Positions 1 to 9,469 of a DNA stretch of 64,000 bases are shown in pieces (positions within the stretch are counted from its first letter, which is position 1; every line of letters starts with the position of its first letter). The notes beneath the pieces were generated by a model. It ran no database searches. It had not been told where the DNA came from and was given only the letters and a program-made list of their open reading frames with translations. The DNA is from Actinomycetes bacterium (GTDB taxonomy: Bacteria; Actinomycetota; Acidimicrobiia; Acidimicrobiales; RAAP-2), in the NCBI GenBank assembly GCA_021803085.1, contig JAJZMD010000008.1, positions 1-64,000 on the forward strand, written 5' to 3'. Position numbers and translations under genes: made by a program.

Positions 1-105
1 GCGAGCTCCTCGGCGGCGAGCTCCTCGGCGGCGAGCTCCTCGGCGGCGAGCTCCTCGGCGGCGAGCTCCTCGGCGGCGAGCTCCTCGGCGGCGAGCTCCT
101 CGGCG
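1..105. repeat. 15-bp tandem repeat inside the rpsC tail
   Basis: Seven exact copies of the unit GCGAGCTCCTCGGCG run from position 1 to 105 and continue off the left edge. On the minus strand each unit encodes AEELA in the rpsC frame, so the array is an acidic, helix-prone pentapeptide tail. Exact identity of all copies suggests recent expansion by slippage. Confidence 0.97.
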
Positions 106-878
106 GCGCCGGAGCCCGGCGCGCCGAGCCCGGCGCGGCGCCTGCCGCCACCCGCGGTGATCAGCCGGCGCGGCCTGCCTTGCCCGGACGTCTCACCGAC
201 GGCCATCGCCGCCTCCCGGGTGATCTTGTCGTCGATCGACACCTTGTAGGGGAGGATGTCGCCCTTGTAGATCCAAACCTTCACCCCGACGCGGCCCGAC
301 GTGGTCCTCGCCTCACGGAACCCGTAGTCGATGTCTGCGCGCAGCGTGTGGAGGGGCACCCGGCCTTCCCGGTAGGACTCCTTGCGCGCCATCTCCGAGC
401 CGCCGAGCCGGCCCGAGCACTGCACCCGGACCCCCTGGGCACCCGCCTTCTGGACCGTCTGGATGGCCCGCTTCATCGCACGCCTGAACGCGACGCGGCG
501 AGCGAGCTGGTCGCAAATGCCCTGGGCGATGAGCGCGGCGTCGAGCTCGGGCTGCTTGATCTCCTGGATGTTCAACTGGATCCGGTTGCGCAGACCCGTG
601 ATCTCCTCGAGCTTCTTCTTCAGCCGATCGGCCTCGGCGCCCCGGCGCCCGATGACGATGCCCGGGCGCGCGGTGTGGATGTCCACCCGAAGGCGGTCCC
701 GGGTGCGCTCCACCTCGATGCGGCTGACGGCAGCCGCCTCCAGCTGGGACATGAGGTAGTCACGGATCTTCCAGTCCTCGACGACGAAGTCGCGGTAGCG
801 GCGCTCCTCGAACCAACGGGACTTCCAGTCGGTGGTGACACCGAGCCGGAACCCGTAGGGGTTGACCTTCTGGCCCAT
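1..878 (-). CDS. rpsC: 30S ribosomal protein S3, C-terminus beyond the left edge
   Basis: S3 binds the head of the 30S subunit near the mRNA entry channel. The protein begins [13 protein letters not shown], contains the KH-domain core ([16 protein letters not shown]) and the S3 C-terminal domain up to roughly residue 235. After that it leaves the family pattern and becomes Gly/Ala/Arg-rich, then a run of AEELA pentapeptides that is still in frame at position 1, so the stop codon lies outside the window. Actinobacterial S3 is usually about 210-280 residues; at least 292 codons are present here. The ATG directly abuts the rplV stop (TAG then ATG), which supports this start and translational coupling. 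Only the length and role of the tail are uncertain. Confidence 0.97.
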   Translation of the reverse strand, partial: MGQKVNPYGFRLGVTTDWKSRWFEERRYRDFVVEDWKIRDYLMSQLEAAAVSRIEVERTRDRLRVDIHTARPGIVIGRRGAEADRLKKKLEEITGLRNRIQLNIQEIKQPELDAALIAQGICDQLARRVAFRRAMKRAIQTVQKAGAQGVRVQCSGRLGGSEMARKESYREGRVPLHTLRADIDYGFREARTTSGRVGVKVWIYKGDILPYKVSIDDKITREAAMAVGETSGQGRPRRLITAGGGRRRAGLGAPGSGAAEELAAEELAAEELAAEELAAEELAAEELAAEEL

Positions 879-1541
879 CTACTCGCCCTTCTCGTTCTCG
901 TCCTCGGGACTGCCGCCTGTGGCCCCGCCGGCCTCGCCGGGCTGCTCCTCCGCCCCGGCCTCCGGTTGCTCCGACACTGGCTCGCTGCCCTCGACCTCCT
1001 CGCCGGGCTCGAACTCGACCTCGGGCGACTCGGCCGCGAGCGCCGCCTCGGCCTCCGCGGCGTGGCGACGGCGTGACAGCCGCCCCGCGAGGTCGGCGCG
1101 TCGCCTCGACTCGGCGACACGTCGCTGGCGCTGCGCACCCGCGGCCTGGCGCTCGGCACGGCGGCGGGCCACCCGATGCTCGGGCATCCGGCTCACAATG
1201 ACGGTGATGTGGCAACTGCGCTTTCGGATGCGCGTCGCGCGCCCTCGCGCGCGCGGCCGCCAGCGCTTCAGCGTGGCTCCCTCGTCGGCGTAGCAGGCGG
1301 AGACGAAGAGCTCCTCAGCATCCTCGCCATCGTTGTGCACGGCGTTGGCGACCGCGGAGGCGAGCAGCTTGCCGACGATCTCGGCGGCCTCACGCGGCGT
1401 GTTGCGGAGGATCTCGGTCGCGCGGTCCACGTCCTGACCGCGAATGAGGTCCAACACCACCCGCGCCTTGGTGGACGACATGTGGCAGTGGCGCAGGACC
1501 GCACGCGTCCCAGGGCGCTCGTTGGTCTTCAGCCCCGGCAT
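879..1541 (-). CDS. rplV: 50S ribosomal protein L22 with long acidic C-terminal extension
   Basis: L22 lines the peptide exit tunnel and binds 23S rRNA. Residues 1-115 follow the family closely (ARAVLRHCHMSSTKARVVLD near the start, RGRATRIRKRSCHITVIVS at the end of the core). Residues from about 118 to 220 are not L22: first an Arg/Ala-rich helix-like stretch, then a Glu/Pro/Gly-rich tail ending EDENEKGE. Normal L22 is about 110-130 residues, so this protein is nearly doubled. The gene lies one base after rpsS (in transcription order) and abuts rpsC. The extension is encoded in frame without interruption, so it is a real feature of this sequence; its function is unknown. Confidence 0.96.
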   Translation of the reverse strand: MPGLKTNERPGTRAVLRHCHMSSTKARVVLDLIRGQDVDRATEILRNTPREAAEIVGKLLASAVANAVHNDGEDAEELFVSACYADEGATLKRWRPRARGRATRIRKRSCHITVIVSRMPEHRVARRRAERQAAGAQRQRRVAESRRRADLAGRLSRRRHAAEAEAALAAESPEVEFEPGEEVEGSEPVSEQPEAGAEEQPGEAGGATGGSPEDENEKGE

Positions 1542-1542
1542 G

Positions 1543-1821
1543 TCAGCGCCTCCCCGCCCGCTCTTGGCCCGCGTGGTAGCGGAAGGTCCGCGTGGGCGCG
1601 AACTCGCCGAGCTTGTGCCCGACCATGGCCTCGGTCACGTAGACGGGGACGTGCCGGCGGCCGTCGTGCACGGCCACGGTGTGCCCCACCATGTCGGGAA
1701 TGATCGTCGAACGACGGGACCAGGTCTTGATAACCCTCTTCTCGCCCGTCGCGTTCAAGGCGTCGACCTTCTTCAGGAGATGGTCGTCGACGAACGGGCC
1801 TTTCTTCAAGCTGCGCGGCAC
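1543..1821 (-). CDS. rpsS: 30S ribosomal protein S19
   Basis: S19 sits in the 30S head and contacts S13 and the decoding-site bridge. The 92-residue product starts [18 protein letters not shown] and carries the typical [20 protein letters not shown] and [16 protein letters not shown] segments, so it is full length. It lies 12 bp after rplB and 1 bp before rplV in the S10-type operon. Nothing unusual is seen. Confidence 0.98.
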   Translation of the reverse strand: MPRSLKKGPFVDDHLLKKVDALNATGEKRVIKTWSRRSTIIPDMVGHTVAVHDGRRHVPVYVTEAMVGHKLGEFAPTRTFRYHAGQERAGRR

Positions 1822-1833
1822 CGCAACCTCCTG

Positions 1834-2670
1834 CTACCGCCTGGCGCCGCGGGTTCGCCGGCGGCGGACGATCAACTTGTCAGATTCTTTCTGGCGCGTG
1901 CGGGTGCGGCCCTCCGGCTTGCCCCACGGGGACACGGGATGGCGCCCGCCGGAGGACTTGCCCTCCCCGCCGCCGAGCGGGTGGTCGACCGGGTTCATCG
2001 CGACACCGCGGGTCTGGGGCCGGACGCCTCTCCATCGGTTCCGACCCGCCTTGCCCACCTTCACCAGCTCGGCTTCGGCGTTCCCGACCACACCGAGGGT
2101 GGCGCGGCACTCGATGGAGACCCGCCGCATCTCGGTCGAAGGCAGCCGGAGAGTTGCAAAGGCGCCTTCCTTGGCGACCAGCTGGATGCTCATGCCCGCA
2201 CCCCGGGCGAGCTTGCCGCCGCCGCCAGGGCGGAGCTCGACGCAGTGCACCACCGAGCCCACCGGGATGTAGCGGAGCGGCAGGGCGTTGCCCGGCCGGA
2301 TCTCGGCACCGTGGCCGTTCTGTAGCACGTCTCCAACCCGGATGCCGGCGGGGGCCAGGATGTAGCGCTTCTCACCGTCAGCGAAGTGGAGGAGCGCGAT
2401 GCGCGCGTTGCGGTTCGGGTCGTACTCGATCGCGGCGACCTTCGCCGGCACGCCATCTTTGTTCCGTCGAAAGTCGACGAGCCGGTACTGGCGCTTGTGC
2501 CCGCCACCGCGATGGCGGGCGGTCTTGCGCCCGTAGCTGTTGCGGCCACCGGACCCCGGGTTCGCCGCGAGCAGAGAGCGCTCGGGGCGGTCCCGCGTGA
2601 TCTCGGCGAAATCCATGACGGTCTGGAACCGGCGTCCGGCGCTGGTCGGCTTGCGTGAGCGAAGCGGCAT
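1834..2670 (-). CDS. rplB: 50S ribosomal protein L2
   Basis: L2 is a large-subunit core protein near the peptidyl transferase centre and intersubunit bridge B7b. The 278-residue protein has the N-terminal [15 protein letters not shown] segment, the OB and SH3-like domains, and the conserved [14 protein letters not shown]-terminus. The motif that is usually HPHGGGEG reads HPLGGGEG here, so the second His is Leu. Gene order (rplW 7 bp upstream, rpsS 12 bp downstream) is canonical. Confidence 0.98.
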   Translation of the reverse strand: MPLRSRKPTSAGRRFQTVMDFAEITRDRPERSLLAANPGSGGRNSYGRKTARHRGGGHKRQYRLVDFRRNKDGVPAKVAAIEYDPNRNARIALLHFADGEKRYILAPAGIRVGDVLQNGHGAEIRPGNALPLRYIPVGSVVHCVELRPGGGGKLARGAGMSIQLVAKEGAFATLRLPSTEMRRVSIECRATLGVVGNAEAELVKVGKAGRNRWRGVRPQTRGVAMNPVDHPLGGGEGKSSGGRHPVSPWGKPEGRTRTRQKESDKLIVRRRRTRGARR

Positions 2671-2677
2671 GGGTTCC

Positions 2678-2968
2678 TCAGCTCCCGAAGAGGTCGATCT
2701 TGTCGCCCGGATGCAACGAGACGAAGGCGCGCTTGGTGTCCGGGCGCTGGCCGGTCTTGTTGGTCCGGCGGTTGCGGGTGGCCTTCCCCTTGCGGTTCAG
2801 CGTGTTCACGCCGTCGACCCGCACGTCGAACGCCTGCTCCACGGCTCGGCGGATGTCGACCTTCGTGGCGTGGCGGTCGACCACGAAGACGTAGACGTTC
2901 CGGTTCATGAGCGCATAGGACTTCTCGGAGATGACGGGGCGCCGAAGCACCGAGGTAGGTTCCTTCAT
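2678..2968 (-). CDS. rplW: 50S ribosomal protein L23
   Basis: L23 binds 23S rRNA at the tunnel exit and is the docking site of trigger factor and SRP. The 96-residue protein shows the family pattern from [16 protein letters not shown] to the loop rich in basic residues ([19 protein letters not shown]) and a C-terminal [17 protein letters not shown]. Its ATG overlaps the rplD stop as ATGA, implying translational coupling. Length and sequence are typical. Confidence 0.97.
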   Translation of the reverse strand: MKEPTSVLRRPVISEKSYALMNRNVYVFVVDRHATKVDIRRAVEQAFDVRVDGVNTLNRKGKATRNRRTNKTGQRPDTKRAFVSLHPGDKIDLFGS

Positions 2969-3729
2969 CGTCCTGTCTCCTCAGCTGCGCCCCCGACCTC
3001 GCCGGGCCCGCCAGCTTCCCCCGGCGGCCGCGCGCCGGGAAGCGTGGCGTCGGTGAAGACGATCCAGTCGTTGCGCAGCACGTCATAGGCCGAGAGCTCC
3101 GAAGCGAGGACCGTCTGGACCTCGGGGATGTTGGCGAAGGACCGTCCGGCTGCATGCTCCCCGCTTTGGAGGACAACGAGGACGCGTCCGTCCAAGCCGA
3201 GCGCCTGGAGGGCCTTCAGGGCGTCCTTGGTCTTCGGGACCTCGAAGCTCCACGCGTCGACGAGGGCGACTCGAGACTCCGCCGCCCGGTCGGACAGGGC
3301 GGAGGCGAGCGCGAGCCGGACCATCTTCTTCGGCGTCCGCTGCGAATAGCTGCGCGGCTTGGGGCCGAGGGCGATGCCACCCCCCTCCCAGTGCGGTGCG
3401 CGGGAGGAGCCCTGCCTGGCCCGGCCGGTGCCTTTCTGGCGCCACGGCTTCGCTCCTCCCCCGCTCACCTCGGCGCGGGTCTTCGTGGAGTGGGTGCCGG
3501 CGCGCGCCGCTGCGAGCTGGGCGGTCACGACCTGGTGGAGCACTGCGGCGTTCGGATCGATGCCGAAGACCTCGGGGGCGAGCCGAACGTGGCCGAGGGA
3601 TGCTCCGGTCATGTCGCGGCGCTCGACCGCATGCTCGACGGGCGCAGGACGGTCCTTGCGAACGGGGGGCCGAGGGGTAGCAGGCGCGGCCGCTGCCCGT
3701 GCGCCGCTGGGACGCGCGTCGAGGCTCAT
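2965..3729 (-). CDS. rplD: 50S ribosomal protein L4
   Basis: L4 binds 23S rRNA and extends a loop into the exit tunnel; in some bacteria it also autoregulates the S10 operon. The core starts around residue 38 (DMTGASLGHVRLAPEVFG) and includes the KPWRQKGTGRARQGSSRAPHW tunnel-loop segment. About 37 Ala/Pro/Arg-rich residues precede the core and a Gly/Glu-rich tail follows it. The upstream ATG at 3729 is preferred because it overlaps the rplC stop as ATGA; a shorter start is possible. At 254 residues it is longer than the usual 205-225. Confidence 0.95.
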   Translation of the reverse strand: MSLDARPSGARAAAAPATPRPPVRKDRPAPVEHAVERRDMTGASLGHVRLAPEVFGIDPNAAVLHQVVTAQLAAARAGTHSTKTRAEVSGGGAKPWRQKGTGRARQGSSRAPHWEGGGIALGPKPRSYSQRTPKKMVRLALASALSDRAAESRVALVDAWSFEVPKTKDALKALQALGLDGRVLVVLQSGEHAAGRSFANIPEVQTVLASELSAYDVLRNDWIVFTDATLPGARPPGEAGGPGEVGGAAEETGR

Positions 3730-4388
3730 CTCGCGGTCCCGTTCCTCTGGGGCGGGGTCTTCACCGAGTCCCGCAACACCACCACCGCGCCGCGGGGCCC
3801 GGGCACCGCGCCCTTGACGAGCACGAGCTCACGCTCGGGATCGCTCGAGACGACCTCGAGGTTCAGCGCCGTCACCTGACGGCCGCCCATGCGCCCCGCC
3901 ATCCGGGTGCCCTTGAACACCTTCGAGGGCGTGGCGCAGGCACCGATCGACCCGGGCGCACGGTGATGCTTGTGGTTGCCGTGCGCGGCGCCCTGCCCCT
4001 TGAAGTTGTGCCGCTTCATGCCGCCTGCGAAGCCCTTGCCCTTGCTCACCGCAATGGCGTCAACGTGCTCGCCCGCGCTCCACAGCTCCGCGGTCAGCTC
4101 CTGGCCGACCTTGAAGGCGCTCGTGTCCTCGAGACGGAGCTCCAGGAGGTCACGCCCGGGGTCGACACCCGCCTGCTCGTAGTGGCCGCGCTGCGCCTTG
4201 GTCAAGGTCGACACACGACGAAAGCCCCACGTGACCTGGAGCGCCGCGTACCCCTCTCGCTCGGGCGTCTTCACCTGGACGACCCGGACCGGCGCGACGT
4301 GCAGCACCGTCACCGGTATGGCGCGGTTCTGCTCGTCCCATACCTGGGTCATGCCGACCTTTTCGCCGACGATCGCCTTCGTTGCCAC
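3726..4388 (-). CDS. rplC: 50S ribosomal protein L3
   Basis: L3 is an early-assembly protein next to the peptidyl transferase centre. The 220-residue protein begins MATKAIVGEKVGMTQVWDE and has the signature SKGKGFAGGMKRHNF, followed by HGNHKHHRAPGSIGACATPS and GRMGGRQVTALNLEVV. It is complete and typical in length. Unusually, 249 bp separate it from rpsJ, and a promoter-like sequence and a hairpin lie in that gap, so it may head its own transcript. It overlaps rplD by four bases. Confidence 0.97.
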   Translation of the reverse strand: MATKAIVGEKVGMTQVWDEQNRAIPVTVLHVAPVRVVQVKTPEREGYAALQVTWGFRRVSTLTKAQRGHYEQAGVDPGRDLLELRLEDTSAFKVGQELTAELWSAGEHVDAIAVSKGKGFAGGMKRHNFKGQGAAHGNHKHHRAPGSIGACATPSKVFKGTRMAGRMGGRQVTALNLEVVSSDPERELVLVKGAVPGPRGAVVVLRDSVKTPPQRNGTAR

Positions 4389-4427
4389 GTCTCTCCCTCG
4401 CGCCTCGGGCTCCCCGTGCGCATGCCA

Positions 4428-4589
4428 ACGCTCCGCCCGGAGAATCCCGAGCGGAGCGCTCGTCCTGTGCTGGCCAGAGGTTCCCCCCGCCCCGAAAGGT
4501 GCGACGGGCGCTCCGGCACGTCCGCTGGTCGGGCGTTGTGCTTCACGCCCCGGACCGCTATCCTACCGGACCGCCAAAGGCACCGCCAA
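4428..4589 (-). promoter_or_regulatory. candidate promoter and leader hairpin before rplC
   Basis: In the 249-bp rpsJ-rplC gap, reading the minus strand, a -35-like TTGGCG (4584-4589) and a -10-like TAGGAT (4560-4565) are 18 bp apart. Further downstream, still before rplC, CGGAGCG (4452-4458) and CGCTCCG (4429-4435) can pair as a 7-bp stem in the predicted leader. In most bacteria rpsJ and rplC are close and co-transcribed, so this could be an internal promoter or a regulatory leader. It is seen by eye only, with no transcript evidence. Confidence 0.4.
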
Positions 4590-4637
4590 GCCGACCCTCC
4601 AGCAGAACCGGAGGTACGGCAAGGGGGGACGAGACCC

Positions 4638-4964
4638 TCAGGCGTTCTGGATCTTGATCTCGATGTCCACGCCCGCGGGCAGGTCGAGACGCTGGAGCGA
4701 GTCGACCGTCTTCGGCGTGTGCTCGACGATGTCCACCAGCCGCTTGTGCACCCGCATCTCGAAGTGCTCTCGGCTGTCCTTGTACTTGTGCGGCGAACGG
4801 ATCACCGTGTAGCGGTGCTTGTCCGTCGGCAGGGGCACCGGCCCCTGCACCTTCGCCTGGGTACGGAGGACCGTCTGAACGATCTTCTCCGTCGACTGGT
4901 CGAGGATCTCGTGGTCGTAGGCCTTCAGCCTGATCCGGATCTTCTGTCGGTTGCCGTCGGCCAT
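4638..4964 (-). CDS. rpsJ: 30S ribosomal protein S10 / NusE
   Basis: S10 is a 30S head protein that also acts as NusE, pairing with NusB and NusG in antitermination. The 108-residue product starts [19 protein letters not shown] and contains the [20 protein letters not shown] loop and the [18 protein letters not shown] segment, all typical. The open frame extends further upstream into tuf, but this ATG gives the exact family N-terminus and lies 32 bp after tuf. It is followed by the unusual gap before rplC. Confidence 0.97.
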   Translation of the reverse strand: MADGNRQKIRIRLKAYDHEILDQSTEKIVQTVLRTQAKVQGPVPLPTDKHRYTVIRSPHKYKDSREHFEMRVHKRLVDIVEHTPKTVDSLQRLDLPAGVDIEIKIQNA

Positions 4965-4996
4965 GGCTCGTCGCGTCCCTCGTGCCCCGGAACGTC

Positions 4997-6184
4997 CTAC
5001 TTGAGGATCTTGGTGACCCGGCCCGAGGCGACGGTCCGGCCGCCCTCTCGGATGGCGAACCTCAGGCCCTCGTCCATCGCGATCGGCTTCCCGAGCTCCA
5101 CGGTGACCTCGGTGTTGTCTCCGGGCATCACCATCTCGGTGCCTTCGGCCAGGGAGATGGAACCGGTCACGTCGGTGGTCCGGAAGTAGAACTGTGGCCG
5201 GTAATTCGTGAAGAACGGCTTGTGACGGCCGCCTTCTTCCTTGGTGAGCACGTAGATCGCCGCCTGGAACTCGGTGTGCGGCGTGATGGAACCCGGCTTG
5301 CACAGGACCTGGCCGCGCTCGACGTCCTCCTTCTTCGTGCCTCGGAGCAGAGCGCCGATGTTGTCACCTGCACGACCTTCGTCGAGGAGCTTGCGGAACA
5401 TCTCGACACCGGTGACCGTGGTCTGCTGAGTGTCGCGGAGCCCGACGATCTCCACGGCGTCGCCTACGTGCACGACACCCTGCTCCACCTTCCCGGTCAC
5501 GACGGTGCCGCGACCGGTGATGGACATGACGTCCTCGACCGGCATGAGGAACGGCCTTTCGACGTCACGGATCGGCTCGGGGATGTACTCGTCCACCGCG
5601 TCCATGAGCTCGATGATCTTCGGCGTCCAGTCTGGGTCGCCCTCGAGCGCCTTGAGGGCGCTGACGCGCACGACGGGGACGTCGTCACCTGGGAATGTGT
5701 ACTCGTTCAGCAGCTCGCGCACCTCGAGCTCCACGAGGTCGAGGAGCTCGGGGTCGTCCACCATGTCGGCCTTGTTCAGTGCGACGACGATGGAGGGCAC
5801 TCCGACCTGACGGGCGAGCAGCACGTGCTCACGGGTCTGGGGCATAGGGCCGTCTGCGGCGGACACCACCAGGATGGCGCCGTCGACCTGAGCGGCACCG
5901 GTGATCATGTTCTTGATGTAGTCCGCATGGCCCGGCATGTCGACGTGCGCGTAGTGGCGCTTCGCCGTCTCGTACTCGACGTGCGCGATGGAGATGGTGA
6001 TGCCGCGCTGCTTCTCCTCCGGCGCCTTGTCGATCTGGTCGAAGGGGGTGAAAGCGACGTTCGGGTTCTGTTCAGACAGCACTTTCGTAATGGCCGCGGT
6101 CAGCGTGGTCTTGCCGTGGTCGATGTGCCCCATCGTCCCCACGTTCACGTGGGGCTTCGAGCGCTCGAACTTCTTCTTGGCCAT
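4997..6184 (-). CDS. tuf: translation elongation factor Tu
   Basis: EF-Tu delivers aminoacyl-tRNA to the ribosomal A site using GTP. The 395-residue protein has the complete GTPase set: GHIDHGKTT (P-loop, about residues 19-27), [17 protein letters not shown] and SALK, followed by the two beta-barrel domains ending [14 protein letters not shown]. The start is [20 protein letters not shown]. It sits between fusA (123 bp upstream) and rpsJ in the usual str-S10 arrangement. No second tuf copy is present in this window. Confidence 0.99.
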   Translation of the reverse strand: MAKKKFERSKPHVNVGTMGHIDHGKTTLTAAITKVLSEQNPNVAFTPFDQIDKAPEEKQRGITISIAHVEYETAKRHYAHVDMPGHADYIKNMITGAAQVDGAILVVSAADGPMPQTREHVLLARQVGVPSIVVALNKADMVDDPELLDLVELEVRELLNEYTFPGDDVPVVRVSALKALEGDPDWTPKIIELMDAVDEYIPEPIRDVERPFLMPVEDVMSITGRGTVVTGKVEQGVVHVGDAVEIVGLRDTQQTTVTGVEMFRKLLDEGRAGDNIGALLRGTKKEDVERGQVLCKPGSITPHTEFQAAIYVLTKEEGGRHKPFFTNYRPQFYFRTTDVTGSISLAEGTEMVMPGDNTEVTVELGKPIAMDEGLRFAIREGGRTVASGRVTKILK

Positions 6185-6307
6185 CTCCTCGAACTACTCC
6201 CTGATCTCGGGCGGCACCCCTTCGGGCCCGCCGCCGGCGGTCACCCGCCCGTGGTGGTGTCTTTCCTCTTCGTGCCGCTCGCCCGCCGGCCACTGCCGGC
6301 AGGCCCC

Positions 6308-8407
6308 CTACTCGCCGCGTGCTCGGGCGATGATCTCCTTGGCAATCGAGTCGGGCACTTCGTTGTAGGCGTGGAACTGCATCGTGTACGTGGCTCTGCC
6401 CTGGGTACGCGAACGCAGATCGGTAGCGTAGCCGAACATGTCGGCCAGCGGTACCTGCGCCCGAACGACGTGGCTGTTCCCGCGCTGCTCCATCCCCTCG
6501 ACCTTTCCGCGACGGGAGGAGAGGTCGCCGATCACGTCGCCCATGTAGTCCTCGGGCGTGACCACCTCGACCGCCATGACCGGCTCCAGGAGGACCGGAT
6601 CGGCCATGCGGAGGGCCTTCTTCACCGCCATCGAGCCGGCGATCTTGAAGGCCATCTCGGACGAGTCGACCTCGTGGTACGAGCCGAAGGTGAGGGTCAC
6701 CCGGACGTCGACGGTCGGGTAGCCCGCCAGGACGCCGGAGGTGAGCGCCTCCTGGATGCCGGCATCGACCGCGGGGATGTACTCCTTGGGGATCACCCCA
6801 CCCGTGATCTTGTCGATGAATTCGTAGCCCCCGCCGGGGCCGGTCGGCTCGACCTCGATCACGACGTGGCCGTACTGGCCACGTCCACCCGTCTGGCGCA
6901 CGTAGCGCTCCTCTACCTTTCCCACCGCCTTGCGGATGGTCTCCCGGTAGGCGACCTGGGGCTTGCCCACGTTCGCGTCGACGTTGAACTCCCGGAGCAT
7001 CCGGTCGACGAGGACCTCCAGGTGGAGCTCGCCCATCCCCGAGATGACGGTCTGCCCGGTCTCCTCGTCGGTCCGGACGCGGAAGGTCGGGTCCTCCTCG
7101 CTCAGGGCGAAGAGGGCCTTGCCGAGCTTGTCCTGGTCCGCCTTGGTCTTCGGCTCCACCGCGACGTGGATGACGGGCTCGGGGAACTCGAGCGCCTCGA
7201 GCACGATCTGGTGGTCGGGGTCCGAAAGCGTGTCACCCGTCGTCGTCTGCTTCAGGCCGACCGCAGCCACGATGTCACCCGCGAAGATGGCGTTCTTGTC
7301 CTCGCGGTGGTTGGCGTGCATCTGCAGCAGCCTGCCGATGCGCTCCTTGCGCTCCCTGGTCGTGTTCATGACCGTGGCGCCCTTGCGCAGCGATCCCGAG
7401 TAGACGCGCAGGTAGGTGAGCTTGCCCACGTAGGGGTCGGTCATGATCTTGAACGCGAGCGCGGCGAACGGCGCGCTGTCGTCGGCTGGTCGCTCGAGGG
7501 TCTCCTCCGGCGAGCCCGGCTTCGTGCCAACGGTCGGAGGAAGGTCGAGCGGGCTCGGGAGGTAGTCGACGACCGCGTCGAGCATGGGCTGGACGCCCTT
7601 GTTCTTGAACGCGGAGCCGCACAGGACCGGGACGACCTCGTTGGCCAGCGTGGCCGTGCGGAGCGCGCCTTGAAGGTCCGCTGCCGAGATCTCCTCGTCG
7701 GCGAGGAATTTCTCCATGATCGTGTCCGAATAGTTCGACAGCACGTCCACGAGCTCGTGGCGCGCGTCGTCGGCCTCCTTCTGGAGGTCCGCGGGGATCT
7801 CGACGTCGTTCCAGTGCTCGCCCATGCCCTCTTCCCACACGAGCGCGCGCTCGCGGAGCAGGTCGACCACCCCGCGGAACTCTCCCTCGCTGCCGATCGG
7901 GAGCTGGATCACCGCCGGAAGGGCGTCGAGTCGGTCCCGGATCATCTGCACGGTGCGTCGGAAGTCCGCACCGACCCGGTCCATCTTGTTCACGAAGCAG
8001 ATCCGCGGGACGCGGTACTTGTTCGCCTGCCGCCAGACCGTCTCGGTCTGAGGCTCCACCCCGGCGACCGCGTCGAAGACCGCCACCGCGCCGTCGAGCA
8101 CCCGAAGTGACCGCTCGACCTCCACGGTGAAGTCGACATGGCCCGGGGTGTCGATGATGTTGATCCACGTGTCGCGCCAGCGGCAGGTGGTCGCCGCCGA
8201 GGTGATGGTGATGCCGCGTTCTTGCTCTTGGACCATCCAGTCCATCGTCGCGGCGCCCTCGTGGACCTCGCCGATCTTGTAGTTGCGACCGGTGTAGTAG
8301 AGGATGCGCTCGGTCGTGGTGGTCTTGCCCGCGTCGATATGCGCCATGATCCCGATGTTGCGGGTCTTGGCGAGAGGGAATTCGCGCTGCGGCAGGGGGT
8401 CAGGCAT
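6308..8407 (-). CDS. fusA: translation elongation factor G
   Basis: EF-G drives ribosomal translocation and, with RRF, recycling. The 699-residue product carries [13 protein letters not shown] (P-loop), [17 protein letters not shown] and GSAFK in order, then domains II-V ending [19 protein letters not shown]. Length matches canonical bacterial EF-G. The ATG at 8407 gives about a dozen residues before the usual [15 protein letters not shown] block. It lies 27 bp after rpsG. Confidence 0.99.
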   Translation of the reverse strand: MPDPLPQREFPLAKTRNIGIMAHIDAGKTTTTERILYYTGRNYKIGEVHEGAATMDWMVQEQERGITITSAATTCRWRDTWINIIDTPGHVDFTVEVERSLRVLDGAVAVFDAVAGVEPQTETVWRQANKYRVPRICFVNKMDRVGADFRRTVQMIRDRLDALPAVIQLPIGSEGEFRGVVDLLRERALVWEEGMGEHWNDVEIPADLQKEADDARHELVDVLSNYSDTIMEKFLADEEISAADLQGALRTATLANEVVPVLCGSAFKNKGVQPMLDAVVDYLPSPLDLPPTVGTKPGSPEETLERPADDSAPFAALAFKIMTDPYVGKLTYLRVYSGSLRKGATVMNTTRERKERIGRLLQMHANHREDKNAIFAGDIVAAVGLKQTTTGDTLSDPDHQIVLEALEFPEPVIHVAVEPKTKADQDKLGKALFALSEEDPTFRVRTDEETGQTVISGMGELHLEVLVDRMLREFNVDANVGKPQVAYRETIRKAVGKVEERYVRQTGGRGQYGHVVIEVEPTGPGGGYEFIDKITGGVIPKEYIPAVDAGIQEALTSGVLAGYPTVDVRVTLTFGSYHEVDSSEMAFKIAGSMAVKKALRMADPVLLEPVMAVEVVTPEDYMGDVIGDLSSRRGKVEGMEQRGNSHVVRAQVPLADMFGYATDLRSRTQGRATYTMQFHAYNEVPDSIAKEIIARARGE

Positions 8408-8434
8408 GCGGGCTCGCTTCGAAGAAGGGGCCCA

Positions 8435-8905
8435 CTACCAGCGGTAGTGAGCGAAGGCCTTGTTCGACTCGGCCATCTTGTGGAGGTCCTCGCGACGCTT
8501 CACCGCCGCACCGACGCCGTTGGACGCGTCGAGGATCTCGTTCGCCAGGCGCTCGGCCATGGTCTTCTCGCGGCGCTGCCGGGAGAAGCCCACGAGCCAG
8601 CGGATCGCGAGCGTCGTGGCGCGGCGCGGCCGCACCTCGACGGGGACTTGGTAGGTCGCGCCCCCGACCCGGCGGCTGCGAACCTCGAGCTCGGGGCGCG
8701 TGTTCTCGACCGCGCGCTTGAGGACGGTCACGGGCTCGCTCCCCGAGCGCTCCTGGACGAGCGTGAGCGCCCGGTAGACGAGCCGCTCCGCAAGGGTGCG
8801 CTTGCCGCGCGAGAGCACCTTGTTCACCACCTGGGTCACGAGCACCGAGCGGTAGACCGGGTCGGGCTGCAGGTCGCGTCTGGGGGCGGGTCCGTTGCGC
8901 GGCAT
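8435..8905 (-). CDS. rpsG: 30S ribosomal protein S7
   Basis: S7 initiates assembly of the 30S head and contacts E-site tRNA. The 156-residue protein starts [20 protein letters not shown] and has the [20 protein letters not shown] and [20 protein letters not shown] segments plus the C-terminal [15 protein letters not shown]. The frame is open further upstream inside rpsL, but this ATG follows the rpsL stop by one base and gives the family N-terminus. Confidence 0.97.
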   Translation of the reverse strand: MPRNGPAPRRDLQPDPVYRSVLVTQVVNKVLSRGKRTLAERLVYRALTLVQERSGSEPVTVLKRAVENTRPELEVRSRRVGGATYQVPVEVRPRRATTLAIRWLVGFSRQRREKTMAERLANEILDASNGVGAAVKRREDLHKMAESNKAFAHYRW

Positions 8906-8906
8906 C

Positions 8907-9278
8907 TCAGGACTCCTTCTTCGCGCCGTACCGGCTCCGGGCCTGGCTCCGCTCACGCACGCCCGAGGTGTCGAGCGCGCCGCGGATGACCTTGTAGCGG
9001 ACGCCCGGGAGGTCCTTCACACGACCGCCGCGCACGAGCACGATCGAGTGCTCCTGGAGGTTGTGCCCGACGCCGGGAATGTAGGCCGTGACCTCCACGC
9101 CGCTCGTCAGCCGGACGCGGGCCACCTTGCGGAGCGCGGAATTGGGCTTCTTCGGCGTGGTCGTGTAGACGCGCGTGCAGACCCCCCTCCGTTGGGGCGC
9201 CCCACGCAGAGCGGGGGTCTTGGTCTTGGACTGCTTGGCCTCCCGTCCTCTGCGGACGAGCTGGGCGATGGTGGGCAC
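8907..9278 (-). CDS. rpsL: 30S ribosomal protein S12
   Basis: S12 lies at the decoding centre. The 123-residue product begins with GTG (read [15 protein letters not shown]), and contains the streptomycin-region segments [17 protein letters not shown] and [19 protein letters not shown], both wild-type looking. The frame continues upstream, but this GTG gives the exact S12 N-terminus. It is the first gene of the str cluster, separated from rpoC by about 190 bp that may hold a promoter. Confidence 0.96.
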   Translation of the reverse strand: MPTIAQLVRRGREAKQSKTKTPALRGAPQRRGVCTRVYTTTPKKPNSALRKVARVRLTSGVEVTAYIPGVGHNLQEHSIVLVRGGRVKDLPGVRYKVIRGALDTSGVRERSQARSRYGAKKES

Positions 9279-9403
9279 GCGTGTGTCCTCTGGTCCGAAT
9301 GTGGGCGACGAGCTGCACGGGCCGGCGCAGCAAACCGCGCCGCCGTACGGCGGGTCAATGCTAGGGCAGCCGCCCGCCTGGAGCAAGGCGAGCGGGTGAG
9401 CTC

Positions 9404-9409
9404 ATTGTA
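9404..9409 (-). promoter_or_regulatory. weak candidate -10 element for the str operon
   Basis: Between rpoC and rpsL the minus strand reads TACAAT at this position, about 126 nt before the rpsL GTG. No convincing -35 hexamer lies 16-18 bp upstream, so it would need an extended -10 or another sigma factor. It is the best promoter-like hexamer in this intergenic stretch; the rest is GC-rich and featureless. Confidence 0.25.
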
Positions 9410-9436
9410 CCGGCGCGACGTCCCCGTCCGGCCGGG

Positions 9437-9451
9437 GACCGGGAGCCGGTC
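9437..9451 (-). terminator. short hairpin downstream of rpoC
   Basis: The minus strand carries GACCGG-CTC-CCGGTC, a perfect 6-bp stem with a 3-nt loop, 19 bp after the rpoC stop codon. There is no U-tract, so it may be a weak attenuator or only part of a terminator. In actinomycetes terminators without U-runs occur, which keeps this possible. Confidence 0.3.
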
Positions 9452-9469
9452 CTGTCCAAAGCAGGCGGT

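Noticed and set aside
1-105. CRISPR-like array at the left edge
   Set aside because: Units are 15 bp, directly abutting, without spacers, and in frame with rpsC.
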